In this document: positions 26,898-36,653 of the stretch, one piece after another
How the letters are laid out: each line of letters begins with the position of its first letter
How positions within the stretch are numbered: the stretch's first letter is position 1
Assembly (NCBI RefSeq): GCF_031846185.1
Contig: NZ_JAVRIF010000002.1
Location: 372,001-436,000 of the forward strand
Length of the DNA stretch: 64,000 nucleotides
From: Thalassotalea_H castellviae
Lineage (GTDB): Bacteria > Pseudomonadota > Gammaproteobacteria > Enterobacterales > Alteromonadaceae
Direction of reading: 5' to 3'
Translations under genes and position numbers: made by a program
The notes under the pieces: model-generated
The model's database searches: none
Told to the model about the DNA's origin: nothing
What the model saw: the letters and a program-made list of their open reading frames with translations, nothing else

Positions 26898-28370
26898 CTA
26901 TATGCCGCCATTTAAGCCAGTCATAAATGACTCAGCAGGTATTTCATCTAAACAAGATTCATCCAAGTCATTTGGATCTTTTTTATTTAAAAACTCATTA
27001 ATAACGTTAATTGCACAGCCTGAAACACCGGGGGTATGACTACTGTTTTTCATAATAATATGCCTACTATTAGGCAGTGTCTTATGAGAGTATTCGCCAT
27101 TACTTGGTGGGGTAACAGGATCAAGTTCGCCTGAAATGATCAAGGTTGGAATATCAGCAGTTACAGGATTATAAAAATCGTCACTTGGACGGTATTGAGG
27201 CCACAATGGACAAGCTGTTTGCCATGCAACATGACTCAAATTACCGTTAAAATTGTTATCAGAATCAGCAAGAATCATGTCCTCCGTGACTTTTGGCATA
27301 TCTTCGTTACAAACGATATTGAACGTTAAGCCAACAAACATATTCATACCACCTTCACTCATTGCCGTTAATCCAGCAAATGGTGCAAAATTTCCTAATG
27401 AAGCTTGATGAATAATCAACGGCACTAAAGAGCGTCCTTCAATACTATAGAGCTGCATAAAGATGGTAGATAAAAATTTGCTTTTATTAACAACTAATGG
27501 AGTTTGAGTACCTAAACGTGGATGCGGAATACTGATAGAAAGAGGATTCTCATCTAATGTAGCGAGTACTTGATTAAACTCACTAGCTAAATTGGGATAG
27601 GCTTGTTGACAACTTGCTTCTTTCTGGCAGTTTGCTAATAACATTGAAAAAGAGCGTGCGGCACTTTTGCCAAACAATCCAATGGGTACTTCAATTGGGC
27701 CTACACTATCTAAAACCACACTACTTAACGACTCGGGAAATAAGCGCATATAAACCAAACCAGCTCTAGTGCCATATGACCCTCCATAAATAGCAATTTT
27801 TTCATGGTTCAGTGCAGCGCGAACTGCGTCAAAATCTCGAATAGCATTTTCAGAATTATACTGACTTAAGTCACCGGTAAATGTCGCTAAACAGTCTTTA
27901 ACATCTTGAGCTGAAAACTCTTCAGGTATAGTGCTATAAACATCTTGCTTGATATTTTCTTCACACTGTAATGGATGCGATTCACCCGTACCACGTTGAT
28001 CAACTAAAATTAACGCACGTGATTTTCTTACTTCATTAAAAGCTTTATATAACCCACCTGCAAGGCTGACAGCTGCTTGACCAGGACCGCCAGCAAGAAA
28101 CATTAATGGTTCTTTCTTTTGGCTTTTATCAATTGCTGGTAAAACGGCAAAATTTATCGTGATTTTTTCACCATTAGGTTTATCGTAATTTTCAGGGACA
28201 AGTAATTTGCCACATTGTACTTGTTGTTTAATACCATCAAGATGGCAATCTTTCAGGGATAAGTTCGATTCATTGGCTATAACCGCACTGTGAACTGACA
28301 GTAAACCAAATGCGATAACACTTTTGATTGTTATAGTTAATGCGGAAATGCTTTTTCGATTTATTTTCAT
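26898..28370 (-). CDS. Secreted alpha/beta-hydrolase, S33-type peptidase with TAP-like C-terminus
   Basis: A 490-residue exported hydrolase with a signal peptide (about residues 1-32, ending SAVIA). It has the oxyanion-region LAGGPGQAA, VDQRGTGES, the nucleophile elbow YGGSYGTRAGL (about S195), the acid in SGELDPVTPP, and the histidine in NSSHTPG. The CxxC-like cysteines (residues about 42 and 53, and several pairs later) suggest disulfides in the periplasm. The family includes tripeptidyl and prolyl aminopeptidases. GGAAGGATAAA gives a good ribosome site. It heads the natAB-sigma operon. Confidence 0.85.
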   Translation of the reverse strand: MKINRKSISALTITIKSVIAFGLLSVHSAVIANESNLSLKDCHLDGIKQQVQCGKLLVPENYDKPNGEKITINFAVLPAIDKSQKKEPLMFLAGGPGQAAVSLAGGLYKAFNEVRKSRALILVDQRGTGESHPLQCEENIKQDVYSTIPEEFSAQDVKDCLATFTGDLSQYNSENAIRDFDAVRAALNHEKIAIYGGSYGTRAGLVYMRLFPESLSSVVLDSVGPIEVPIGLFGKSAARSFSMLLANCQKEASCQQAYPNLASEFNQVLATLDENPLSISIPHPRLGTQTPLVVNKSKFLSTIFMQLYSIEGRSLVPLIIHQASLGNFAPFAGLTAMSEGGMNMFVGLTFNIVCNEDMPKVTEDMILADSDNNFNGNLSHVAWQTACPLWPQYRPSDDFYNPVTADIPTLIISGELDPVTPPSNGEYSHKTLPNSRHIIMKNSSHTPGVSGCAINVINEFLNKKDPNDLDESCLDEIPAESFMTGLNGGI

Positions 28371-28533
28371 TTTATCCTTCCTTTTAAAATGTCCCTTACT
28401 TAGTCTTAAGAAAAATATATTTATTACACTTTTTATTTATTTTTCTTAATAATCTTCTTTTTAACAGGTAATAATGGCTTAATCATCAAGTTCAAAAGGC
28501 AATTAACTAAAGTATTTTCAATAGGTTAAAAAC

Positions 28534-28564
28534 AAAAAGCCGCTGTGGGAGAACAGCGGCTTTT
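28534..28564 (-). terminator. Terminator after the Oar-like TonB receptor
   Basis: AAAAGCCGCTGT pairs perfectly with ACAGCGGCTTTT around a 6-base loop. On the minus strand it runs into TTTTTGTTTTT, 22 bases after the receptor stop. It separates the receptor from the peptidase operon. Confidence 0.92.
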
Positions 28565-28585
28565 ACAACGTAAAACTATTGTCGT

Positions 28586-31546
28586 TTAAAAATCATAACG
28601 AAGCGATAGTTTCACATAACGCGGTGTTTGAAAGTCATCGGCATAACCAAATCGAGGGTTATTGGTCCCACTATCAAATTCTGATTGTTCATCAACACCT
28701 TCAATACCATCCATATTAAAGACATTAAATACATTCATCTTAAACGTTAAAAGTCCAGCGTCTTCAAGATCTACTCGATACGTTAAGTTTAGGTCTAAGT
28801 TGTAAACCCATTCAGTGGTACCTAAACTACCTCGAGCAGTCGCGACACCGTCATTATAAAAGGATGCAGCTCCATACCAATCACGTCCATAGCACACACC
28901 ATCAACAGAGATAGCGGTTACACAATAGCCATCGTCTTCTGGATGAACACCAAAGGCACTCTTTGGTTTACCGGATTTTGCCCAAAAGTTATAACCGACG
29001 CTAAAGTCTTCCGTCACATTATAAATACCATAAGATTTAATGTTATGACGACGATCATTAGGTAAATTACCGTAGCCATTATCCATTAACTCAGGGTAGT
29101 CAAATGAAGTAGTCCAACCGGGATCCGCTTGACCATTGTCAGAACGAACCAGCCCTTCGGTATTACCATAACTATGAGACCAGGTGTAAGATGCAGCAAT
29201 AAAAAAGTCCGTGGTAACATAACCTGAAACATTGAATTCTGCCGCATAATATTGACGTTTAGAGTCAGGAAAACCGAGCATATCAGCATTAACTGTTACA
29301 CTTTCTTTGGTTCCGTCGCCATCAACATCATACGACATAGTCACGTCACGGCCAGGATTTGTTAATGTTGGAAACCAACCTCCAACTAAATAGTCGTTTA
29401 GATTAGGATCGTTGGCGTAATTTTCTTTGATCCATTGATTCATGCCATAGTTGAACGATATATCTTCAATCGATTGCTTTAATTCACGAGAAACTAAACG
29501 TACACCTGCCGCCCAATCATCATTGATTTGTTGCTCATAACCAATGACAATTTCGTCTGAATACATAGACTCAGCTTGGTTATTAAAAAGTTGATCTGCA
29601 TCTGGCACTGTACCGTCTGCCACAATGTCGGTACGTAATTTTTCACCCAGTTGAGGCGTACCGTCAGCATTCACACCTTCTAAGCGATAGATATGATGAA
29701 TATCATAAGCGGCTGAAGCCATACGAACATTGGTATTTGGTGAAACAGGTTGGAAGTAACGACCGTAAGAGCCATAAAGTTTACTGGAGCCGTCTCCCAT
29801 CAGATCATAAGTAAAACCAACTCGTGGTGCTATTTGATCTTTTAAATCAACGTATTTATCACCAGAGCCTGTTGTATTACTAAACTCACTAGCACGTACA
29901 CCTAAATTAAGTACGAGTTGATCATTAACTTCCCATGTGTCGGTGAAATAAATAGCATTTGACTGGTTTTCCGTTTCACTTTCTTTGCCCCAAATACGCA
30001 GATCAGCATATTCTTCTCCGGCTAAAATTGGTAAACCCGCTGCGCCATCTTCGGCTGCACGGTAATAATCGTACCAACCATCACCATGGGGCTCATAGTA
30101 ATCTGAGATTTCCAATGTTTCATGGTCGAAGCCGAATCGAAAGGTGTGATCACCCATCACATAATCAAAATCGACTCGATATACTTTACGCATATCTTTG
30201 GTGGAACTATCACCACTGCCAACCCAATCTCCTAAGGGTACCCAGTAACCATCGCGATTATCCCACACTCTGGATAATTCAGGTGTTCCAGAAGGGACGC
30301 CCGTTTCATTTTCAACATGACCATACATTGCCGATACGGTAAAATCATCGCTTAAATAACCGGTATATTGGACGTTCCAAACTAAGCCACCATCTTTACC
30401 TAAGGTTTCACCCGGCTTATCTGCTTTATTAAAGTTACCATCGGTATCTTTGCGCCATTCATTAGATTGATACGTCGCGCCATTATCAAATGCCATCGCA
30501 CTTATAGAGTGGTTTTCACTGATTTCCCAATCTAACTTGGCAAACCACATATCTCGCTCCCACTCATTTTCTATATAGTTAGTATCACTATCGCTTGAGC
30601 CATCACCGCTTTGTGGGTTATATAAACCATAAAAGAATAATGTATCTTCAATGATTGCACCGCTTGCCCAGAGATTGATCTCTTTTTCATCATAATTGGT
30701 GGTGTCACTTTGGATCATTTTGCCTTCGTTATTGATCCAAGGGTAAGGTTCACGTAACGATTGAGGTTCAATCTCAATTTTTCCACCAAAGCTCCACTCG
30801 TTATCACCAGACTTTGACACTAAGTTCACGACACCGCCAATGAAGCGACCATATTCTGGCGAGACACCACCAGTAATCACTTCAGTTTGTTGAATAGCTT
30901 GCCATGGCAGTTCAATATCTCCCATACCTTTACGAACATCAGTAATATTCAAGCCATTGAGCATATAACCATTTTCAGCGACTGAAGAGCCACCAATGGC
31001 AACACCGCCAAAGGACGCATCACCACCAACCGTACCTGGTGCTAACATAGCAATGGCTGAAGAGTTCAGTTCAACAGGTAATAGATTTAATCTTTCCGTT
31101 GAAATAACTTGTGAGGCTTGCGTAGAACTAGTATCAATTTGACTAATTCTTGCACCTGATACTTCGATTCTTTCAATATTTGAGGTGTCTGCCATCGTCG
31201 CGTCAAAGACTAAACCAGCAACATTAATATTGACATGTTCTTCACTCACCGTAGTGAAGCCGTCTTTTGTTACCGTAATTGTGTAATCCCCTATCGGTAA
31301 TCCTTTTAACGAGAAGTCACCTTTTTCGGTTGTGGTGGTCGTTCTAACTATCCCTTTCCCTTCATGCTTTATGGTGATTACGACATTATTTAAGTCTGTC
31401 CCAGCGACTGACTCAATATGACCATGAATAGACGCTTTACCATCGGTAGCTAGGACACTTGGCGAACTCAAGGCAATTGCAGTACCTACAGCTAATGCTG
31501 CAATGGTCTTACGTGGCTGAAAACCACTTTTATTGTTTTGAAACAT
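28586..31546 (-). CDS. TonB-dependent receptor with carboxypeptidase-regulatory-like N-terminal domain (Oar-like)
   Basis: A 986-residue outer-membrane receptor. A long signal peptide (about residues 1-33) is followed by a carboxypeptidase-regulatory-like/Ig-fold domain (about 35-120: GHIESVAGTDLNNVVITIKHEG...GDYTITVTKDGF), then a plug (about 125-245: NIERIEVSGARISQIDTSS, AIQQTEVITGGVSPEYGRFIGGVVNLVSKSG), and a large barrel ending LSLRYDF. Oar-like receptors take up or bind large ligands such as peptides or glycans; the ligand is not determinable here. AAGGG lies 7 bases before the ATG. A 16-bp palindrome lies 68 bases upstream. Confidence 0.93.
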   Translation of the reverse strand: MFQNNKSGFQPRKTIAALAVGTAIALSSPSVLATDGKASIHGHIESVAGTDLNNVVITIKHEGKGIVRTTTTTEKGDFSLKGLPIGDYTITVTKDGFTTVSEEHVNINVAGLVFDATMADTSNIERIEVSGARISQIDTSSTQASQVISTERLNLLPVELNSSAIAMLAPGTVGGDASFGGVAIGGSSVAENGYMLNGLNITDVRKGMGDIELPWQAIQQTEVITGGVSPEYGRFIGGVVNLVSKSGDNEWSFGGKIEIEPQSLREPYPWINNEGKMIQSDTTNYDEKEINLWASGAIIEDTLFFYGLYNPQSGDGSSDSDTNYIENEWERDMWFAKLDWEISENHSISAMAFDNGATYQSNEWRKDTDGNFNKADKPGETLGKDGGLVWNVQYTGYLSDDFTVSAMYGHVENETGVPSGTPELSRVWDNRDGYWVPLGDWVGSGDSSTKDMRKVYRVDFDYVMGDHTFRFGFDHETLEISDYYEPHGDGWYDYYRAAEDGAAGLPILAGEEYADLRIWGKESETENQSNAIYFTDTWEVNDQLVLNLGVRASEFSNTTGSGDKYVDLKDQIAPRVGFTYDLMGDGSSKLYGSYGRYFQPVSPNTNVRMASAAYDIHHIYRLEGVNADGTPQLGEKLRTDIVADGTVPDADQLFNNQAESMYSDEIVIGYEQQINDDWAAGVRLVSRELKQSIEDISFNYGMNQWIKENYANDPNLNDYLVGGWFPTLTNPGRDVTMSYDVDGDGTKESVTVNADMLGFPDSKRQYYAAEFNVSGYVTTDFFIAASYTWSHSYGNTEGLVRSDNGQADPGWTTSFDYPELMDNGYGNLPNDRRHNIKSYGIYNVTEDFSVGYNFWAKSGKPKSAFGVHPEDDGYCVTAISVDGVCYGRDWYGAASFYNDGVATARGSLGTTEWVYNLDLNLTYRVDLEDAGLLTFKMNVFNVFNMDGIEGVDEQSEFDSGTNNPRFGYADDFQTPRYVKLSLRYDF

Positions 31547-31613
31547 TGTGAAACCCTTATATGAAAAATGTTATGTTCATTACTGTTAACTACAGCTTAT
31601 TTTTATTAACAAC

Positions 31614-31629
31614 ATATTGTATACAATAT
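31614..31629. promoter_or_regulatory. 16-bp palindromic operator candidate before the Oar-like receptor
   Basis: ATATTGTATACAATAT is a perfect palindrome, 68 bases upstream of the receptor ATG. Its core TTGTATACAA has the T-x-GT/AC-x-A layout known for FadR-subfamily GntR regulators (for example UxuR-like sites). The rest of the 452-bp gap (31547-31998) is very AT-rich and holds no other feature I can support beyond promoter sequence for the two divergent genes. Confidence 0.5.
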
Positions 31630-31998
31630 ATTGGATCCATAGTTTATTGAACAAAAAGTCATCATTCAATGGTTATTTAGTAAAAAGTACTAACATTCCA
31701 TTAACATCCATATAAATCATAGGTTTACAGTTTAAGTTTTTTATTTTGCCACCCCGCCATTTTTTATTTTGTATTTAAGGTAAAAACTAAATAAAATTTT
31801 TATAATCGTTATGATATTCAAATATTTCCTGTTAATTTTTTAAATCTATCTAGCTAACATTGCTAGTTAAACAATCAATAAAAGAACAATCGATTAGAAA
31901 TAATTCGATAAATACCAAAAAAGAGAATTAAACATTCACAACGCCTTCAAATAGCGATAAAGTCATAGGTAAGATGTATTTTAATTTAAGGATTCTTG

Positions 31999-32217
31999 AT
32001 GGAACTTAATCAGTGGGTAGATGAGCTTTTTGAAGTGTTTGATGTAGATAAAGACGGCGTCATTAACCGCAGTGAATTTGTTGAATTGATTGATTGTTTA
32101 CTTCAAGACAAAGGCATTCGGATGTGTGAGTCAATCTTCAAACGATTTGATACTAATCATGATAATTCGATTTCGAAAGAAGAATTAAAAGAAATGGTTA
32201 TTGAACTCGCACTTTAA
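31999..32217 (+). CDS. Small EF-hand calcium-binding protein
   Basis: A 72-residue cytoplasmic-looking protein with no signal peptide and two EF-hand loops: DVDKDGVINRSE (about residues 15-26) and DTNHDNSISKEE (about 51-62), each with acidic residues at positions 1, 3, 5 and 12. It resembles a single calmodulin lobe. AAGGA lies 6 bases before the ATG at 31999, preferred over a TTG one codon upstream. A strong terminator follows. It has no obvious partner gene and probably acts as a calcium sensor or buffer. Confidence 0.85.
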   Translation: MELNQWVDELFEVFDVDKDGVINRSEFVELIDCLLQDKGIRMCESIFKRFDTNHDNSISKEELKEMVIELAL

Positions 32218-32246
32218 TCAGCGTTAATTTTTCGTCATAAATTATT

Positions 32247-32272
32247 AAAAGAGCCTTAAAGGCTCTTTTTTT
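32247..32272 (+). terminator. Terminator after the EF-hand gene
   Basis: AAAAGAGCC pairs with GGCTCTTTT around TTAAA, followed by further T residues, 30 bases past the stop codon. Confidence 0.9.
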
Positions 32273-32350
32273 CAATCTGGTCTAACCTCTTTTTATCTCA
32301 GTGATACTCTGCTATCATTTCAGCTAACATGTGTAAGCTGAAATAACTCA

Positions 32351-32986
32351 ATGCAATTAACTCCCCAATACAGCCTTGCTGAAGAAATAGCGAATGCGGT
32401 TAGTCACGGCATTGGTGCACTGTTAAGTGTTGCCGGATTAACCTTACTAGTCTTTTACGCCATGCAACAGCAAGATTTTTTGCGAGCTGCAAGCTTTGCT
32501 ATTTATGGAACAAGTTTAGTCATTCTTTTCTTAGCTTCCACGCTTTATCATGCGATGGTTACGCCAAAAGCCAAACGTTTCTTTAAGTTATTAGATCACT
32601 GCGCAATTTATTTATTAATTGCCGGCACTTATACTCCATTGATGTTGATCACACTGAGTAATCGACTAGGTTTTATTATGCTCACCCTGATATGGCTGTT
32701 AGCGTTTGCAGGAATTACTTATAAAATATGTTGTAAAAATCACAATAAAGCGCTCTCTGTAGCGAGTTACCTTGGACTTGGCTTTGTTTCGGTATTTTGT
32801 TTACAACAACTAGCGAATGCTATTGATATTAATGGCTTAATACTACTTTGTTTAGGTGGTGGGTTTTACGCCTTTGGCGTGATCTTTTACGTTAATCATA
32901 AAATTCCTTTTAACCATGCCATTTGGCACCTGTTTGTATTAGCAGGTGCCGCCTGTCATTATTTTATGATGTGGTTTTATGTGTAA
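32351..32986 (+). CDS. trhA: Hemolysin III / TrhA (YqfA) family membrane protein
   Basis: A 211-residue seven-helix membrane protein of the PAQR-like hemolysin III family. Signature parts: EEIANAVSHGIGALLS near the N-terminus, STLYHAM with the conserved serine and histidine (about residues 62-68), LDHCAIYLLIAGTYTP (about 81-96) and a C-terminal FNHAIWHLFVLAGAACHYF with two histidines. The three histidines and an aspartate form the probable metal site. E. coli TrhA affects membrane energetics; true haemolysis is not implied. It converges with the DUF5916 gene 24 bases away. Confidence 0.9.
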   Translation: MQLTPQYSLAEEIANAVSHGIGALLSVAGLTLLVFYAMQQQDFLRAASFAIYGTSLVILFLASTLYHAMVTPKAKRFFKLLDHCAIYLLIAGTYTPLMLITLSNRLGFIMLTLIWLLAFAGITYKICCKNHNKALSVASYLGLGFVSVFCLQQLANAIDINGLILLCLGGGFYAFGVIFYVNHKIPFNHAIWHLFVLAGAACHYFMMWFYV

Positions 32987-33010
32987 TGATACAACAGACT
33001 ATGTATAAAG

Positions 33011-35296
33011 TTACAACTGCCACGCATAACTAAATTTAGTAAAAATGGTACGCTGATCTCGTTCTAAGCTATCTAAGTTATCATCTTGGTAGCCGCCATC
33101 CGAATAACCGATAAAAAATAATGTTTGCGGATTAATTTTATAAGAATAAACAAGTTGGCTAGAGAAGTAGCGACTATTTCTATCGGGTCTATCTTCAATA
33201 TCATCGTAAATATATAGATCAGGATTTCTTTCAATATCAGTATATTGCACAACAAACTTTAAGATGCTCCGCATATCGAATTGATAACCGATTCGCAAGT
33301 CTGATTGATGCGCCGTATAAATACGGTCATCGTTCACATCTAATTGGCTATAACTATAATTTAGATCTATTTTAACATGCTCATTTACATCCCATTCTAT
33401 ATAAGGATCAACATCAATGACGTCACCTAAACGAGTATTAGCAAAATCAATTTGTTTACCAAAGCGATAAAAAGTACCTAACTCAATATTTCTTCTTGGC
33501 CTAAATCTGGCAAACTGCATAAATTGAGTTTCATCAAACATTTCACCGTCATATAGTCGCTTGCGATGAACAATACCGAAGTTTGAATAGAATTGTTTCT
33601 TGCCTTGTAAGTTGCCATGGATCTCGTACTCTTCTTCCAGCATATTTCCATCTTGATCATAGGTTTTATCCCAATCACCAAAATAGCCCCAACGCGTAAA
33701 CATATCCTCTTCGTCGCCATAATAATAACGGTTACCGCCAAGGACAACACGTTCGATGTTCGAACGAGATTCAAAACCTAAATCTGCTCGAAAATCTTCA
33801 CCAATATTGCTGTAATTCGCTCTTAAATTATAATCGCGAGTACTATGTGAGTAATTTATGCTTAACGCTTGATCACTTTGTTCTTTATTCACGTCAAACT
33901 CTTCAACCACCAACTCAGGATTATCGGTTTCTGAACGCGCAACTTGGTAACTAATGTTATCTCGTTGACTTATCCAATAGCTGCCATCAACGGATAATAA
34001 TGTATTGTTATAGTGACTCGCTTGCCGATGCGTCATCAAGACCCCAATATTATTTCTTTCGCCCACATCCATTTTATAACGCGCAATAGCGACTTCTGAT
34101 TTTTCATCTAAGGTTGCAATGTCAGATCCTTGATTACCAGGCATTAGAAAGGATGTATTGTTATCATTTGCTAACATCACACCATAACTATGATCATTAG
34201 TTTTACCTGTCACTTTAGCCCCAACATCAGGTTCAGCAATGTTGCGAGTATGGACAAAATTAAAATTAGCGGTATCAAAATATGAGGCTCCATCTAAAAA
34301 GAAAGGCCGTTTTTCAGGAAAAAATAACGAATAAGTATTATTAACATCTAATTGTCCAGCATCAGCTTCAACCTGCGAAAAGTCTGGGTTGATCGTGGCA
34401 TTTAAAACAATGTCTTGGGTGATCCCCCAACGAATGTCCAAGCCAGGCTCTACATCAACACTCCCCGACTGCCAATCACCGGGAACCTCAGGCTTTTCAT
34501 CTTGCTTGGAAAGCGTCAGGGTAGGAGTTAACTGGAAGTTATTGCCCGCTTTAATATTCTGTAATCCAACAAGTTGTTGAAATTGACACAAATTACATTT
34601 TATATTTCTATCACGTTTATACGTGGCCATTTGAATGCGAACATCTCGCGGGTAATTTCGCCAACCGGCAACATTCCATACTTTCTCTTCTTGTGTTTCC
34701 GCAAAACGTAATGAGCTAAATGGAATACTCATTTCAACAACGTAGCCAAAGTCTGTTATTTTTCCTGCGCTATCCCATATGGCATCCCAGGAATCATCTT
34801 CATTCCAACCGTCGGTATCATCCATTTTCATATCGGCTTGTGCACCCAACGGATTGACGAAAAACTCATACGCCCCACGTTCGTCATTAAAGGTGTCAAT
34901 GATAATTCCAACATTGTCATCCGCCCATAATGCATCACGGTCTCGTAATGAAGCACGGATAAGCTCTGGATTTGGATCATACGCTTTGAAAGCCACATTC
35001 AGGTATGTGCCATCTTGATAAAAATACACCTCGGTTTTTACTGGAGCTGGCGTCCCTTCACCAGGATTGTTTTCATACGCTAACAGCATTTTTGTCGCCT
35101 GTTTCCACGACGGCTCATCTAAAACACCATCCACTGTAATAGATTGATTTATTTCCGCCAAAACTTGGCTATTACATTGTATTTGTTGAGAAAAAGCATA
35201 ATGAGTGTTGAATAACATCATTAGTGTAAATACGAATATAGACTTCTTTAGGTAGTACGAAGGTATAATATTTTTTAATTGAATAGGTAACGACAT
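33011..35296 (-). CDS. DUF5916 outer-membrane protein with CBM9-like N-terminal domain
   Basis: A protein of about 761 residues with a signal sequence (hydrophobic stretch FVFTLMMLFNTHYAFS). An N-terminal carbohydrate-binding-family-9-like domain (about 55-240) carries ITVDGVLDEPSWKQA, YLNVAFKAYDPNPELIRASLRDRDALWADDNVGIIIDTFND and GYVVEMSIPFSSLRF. A long beta-rich barrel-like region follows, with FFPEKRPFFLDGASYF, typical of DUF5916. Its role is unknown; such proteins often occur beside TonB receptors and peptidases. I use the ATG at 35296; a GTG at 35308 is equally possible, as neither has a ribosome site. It converges with trhA. Confidence 0.85.
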   Translation of the reverse strand: MSLPIQLKNIIPSYYLKKSIFVFTLMMLFNTHYAFSQQIQCNSQVLAEINQSITVDGVLDEPSWKQATKMLLAYENNPGEGTPAPVKTEVYFYQDGTYLNVAFKAYDPNPELIRASLRDRDALWADDNVGIIIDTFNDERGAYEFFVNPLGAQADMKMDDTDGWNEDDSWDAIWDSAGKITDFGYVVEMSIPFSSLRFAETQEEKVWNVAGWRNYPRDVRIQMATYKRDRNIKCNLCQFQQLVGLQNIKAGNNFQLTPTLTLSKQDEKPEVPGDWQSGSVDVEPGLDIRWGITQDIVLNATINPDFSQVEADAGQLDVNNTYSLFFPEKRPFFLDGASYFDTANFNFVHTRNIAEPDVGAKVTGKTNDHSYGVMLANDNNTSFLMPGNQGSDIATLDEKSEVAIARYKMDVGERNNIGVLMTHRQASHYNNTLLSVDGSYWISQRDNISYQVARSETDNPELVVEEFDVNKEQSDQALSINYSHSTRDYNLRANYSNIGEDFRADLGFESRSNIERVVLGGNRYYYGDEEDMFTRWGYFGDWDKTYDQDGNMLEEEYEIHGNLQGKKQFYSNFGIVHRKRLYDGEMFDETQFMQFARFRPRRNIELGTFYRFGKQIDFANTRLGDVIDVDPYIEWDVNEHVKIDLNYSYSQLDVNDDRIYTAHQSDLRIGYQFDMRSILKFVVQYTDIERNPDLYIYDDIEDRPDRNSRYFSSQLVYSYKINPQTLFFIGYSDGGYQDDNLDSLERDQRTIFTKFSYAWQL

Positions 35297-35510
35297 GGTT
35301 ATGTTCACTTTTTATAGTTTTTAATGGTGAGGTAACTAAAGGTATTGTCGCTTGAAATGATGAAATAGTTTATCTGTATATGTAACAAAATATTTTAAAA
35401 GTGTGTATTTTAAACAAAAAGCATAACTAACTGATTAGTATAAAGTAAGCAAACCTACGAAGGAATAGGTAGTAAAGGTTTAATGCGAAAGGGAAATGAG
35501 GTATTTTTTA

Positions 35511-36653
35511 TCATCTTAAATAGTTATCAAGTTTTGTTAATAAGTTTTTAAAATTATTTTTTCCTAACCCTAATCTAAAATACTGGCCTTTTTGACCAAA
35601 CATTGTTGCCGGTAACGCTAAAATCCCTGTGTGTTCAGCTAAACGTCTAGCCCACAGCTCTATGGGTTGTTTAGTCATGACTTCAACTAAACTAAGCAAC
35701 CCGGCTTGAGGTGGATGCCATTGAAATATGTCAGAATGTGTCTGAACAAAGGTATTGAAGTGCTCAATATTGACTTGAATCAATTGATTATTACCCCTGA
35801 TAATTTTCGCACTTTGTTCAAAGGCGATTTCCGCTAACTCTTCATCAATGGCAGAGCAACAAATTGAACTCAAACTCTTTGCCACTAATAGTTGTTCTAA
35901 AACGGCTTCATTGTTACTGATCACCCAACCAATTCGAATTCCCGCTAAGCCAAAACTTTTCGACATAACAGACACGACCAGTGCTTTGTCATAATCTAAA
36001 TACCGATGTGATAAAGCCAAGTTGTTATAGTTACTTGCTTGAGAAACATCATCAGCAATTAAGTAACAATCATATGCTTTAGCAAGGGTTAATAGTTGTT
36101 CGGCAAGTGAACTGTCAATAATACTTCCCGTTGGGTTGTGAGGTGAGTTAAGGACAATCAGTTGAGTTTTTGCACTGATTTGTGTTTTTATATCTTCAAT
36201 TGTAAATTGCCATTTTTGCAACGATGACAATTCAATGGTTTTTACCTTACACCCTAGTTTTTCTGCCATTTGAGTCAAAGATGGGTAATTTGGCGTTACA
36301 ACAATAACTTCATCTCCTGGCTGTAGTAAACTCTGATATATTGCCGACAAAGCCTCTTGTGCGCCACAAAAGGTCAAGACATTATCTTCATTTAACTGGC
36401 TTTGATGATGGTTCAATTGATGATGAAAGTTAACAATGGCAGTACGTAATGAAACACGACCTTTTAAAGAAGCATAACCAAGTTTAAGCGCATTGATTTT
36501 CTCAAGCCCCTGCCCTGACATTTCCACAAGCTGACCTAATGTTAAGCTATGTGCAGTTGAATCACTTAAACTGCCGTGAATCGGACATGTTAAAGATTGA
36601 GTAAATTGAAGATGAGCCGGTAGCTCATCTTGAGTTGGTTGATGGCTAACCAT
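35511..36653 (-). CDS. ovoB: PLP-dependent aminotransferase-fold enzyme, probable ovothiol sulfoxide lyase OvoB
   Basis: A 380-residue fold-type I PLP enzyme. It has the nucleotide-free PLP features FCGAQEALSAI, VLNSPHNPTGSII, IADDVSQ, the Schiff-base lysine in SVMSKSFGLAGIRIGW (about K230), and a C-terminal YFRLGLGKNN arginine. Its start overlaps the ovoA stop by eight bases, so it is translationally coupled. In ovothiol synthesis the OvoA sulfoxide product needs a PLP C-S lyase (OvoB) to release 5-thiohistidine. The gene's place and family fit that role, but fold alone cannot separate a lyase from an aminotransferase. Confidence 0.75.
   Translation of the reverse strand: MVSHQPTQDELPAHLQFTQSLTCPIHGSLSDSTAHSLTLGQLVEMSGQGLEKINALKLGYASLKGRVSLRTAIVNFHHQLNHHQSQLNEDNVLTFCGAQEALSAIYQSLLQPGDEVIVVTPNYPSLTQMAEKLGCKVKTIELSSLQKWQFTIEDIKTQISAKTQLIVLNSPHNPTGSIIDSSLAEQLLTLAKAYDCYLIADDVSQASNYNNLALSHRYLDYDKALVVSVMSKSFGLAGIRIGWVISNNEAVLEQLLVAKSLSSICCSAIDEELAEIAFEQSAKIIRGNNQLIQVNIEHFNTFVQTHSDIFQWHPPQAGLLSLVEVMTKQPIELWARRLAEHTGILALPATMFGQKGQYFRLGLGKNNFKNLLTKLDNYLR

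Noticed and set aside
29959..30342. 127-codon plus-strand ORF opposite the Oar-like receptor
   Set aside because: A shadow of the receptor gene, with a His/Leu-rich composition typical of antisense frames, no ribosome site and no family resemblance.
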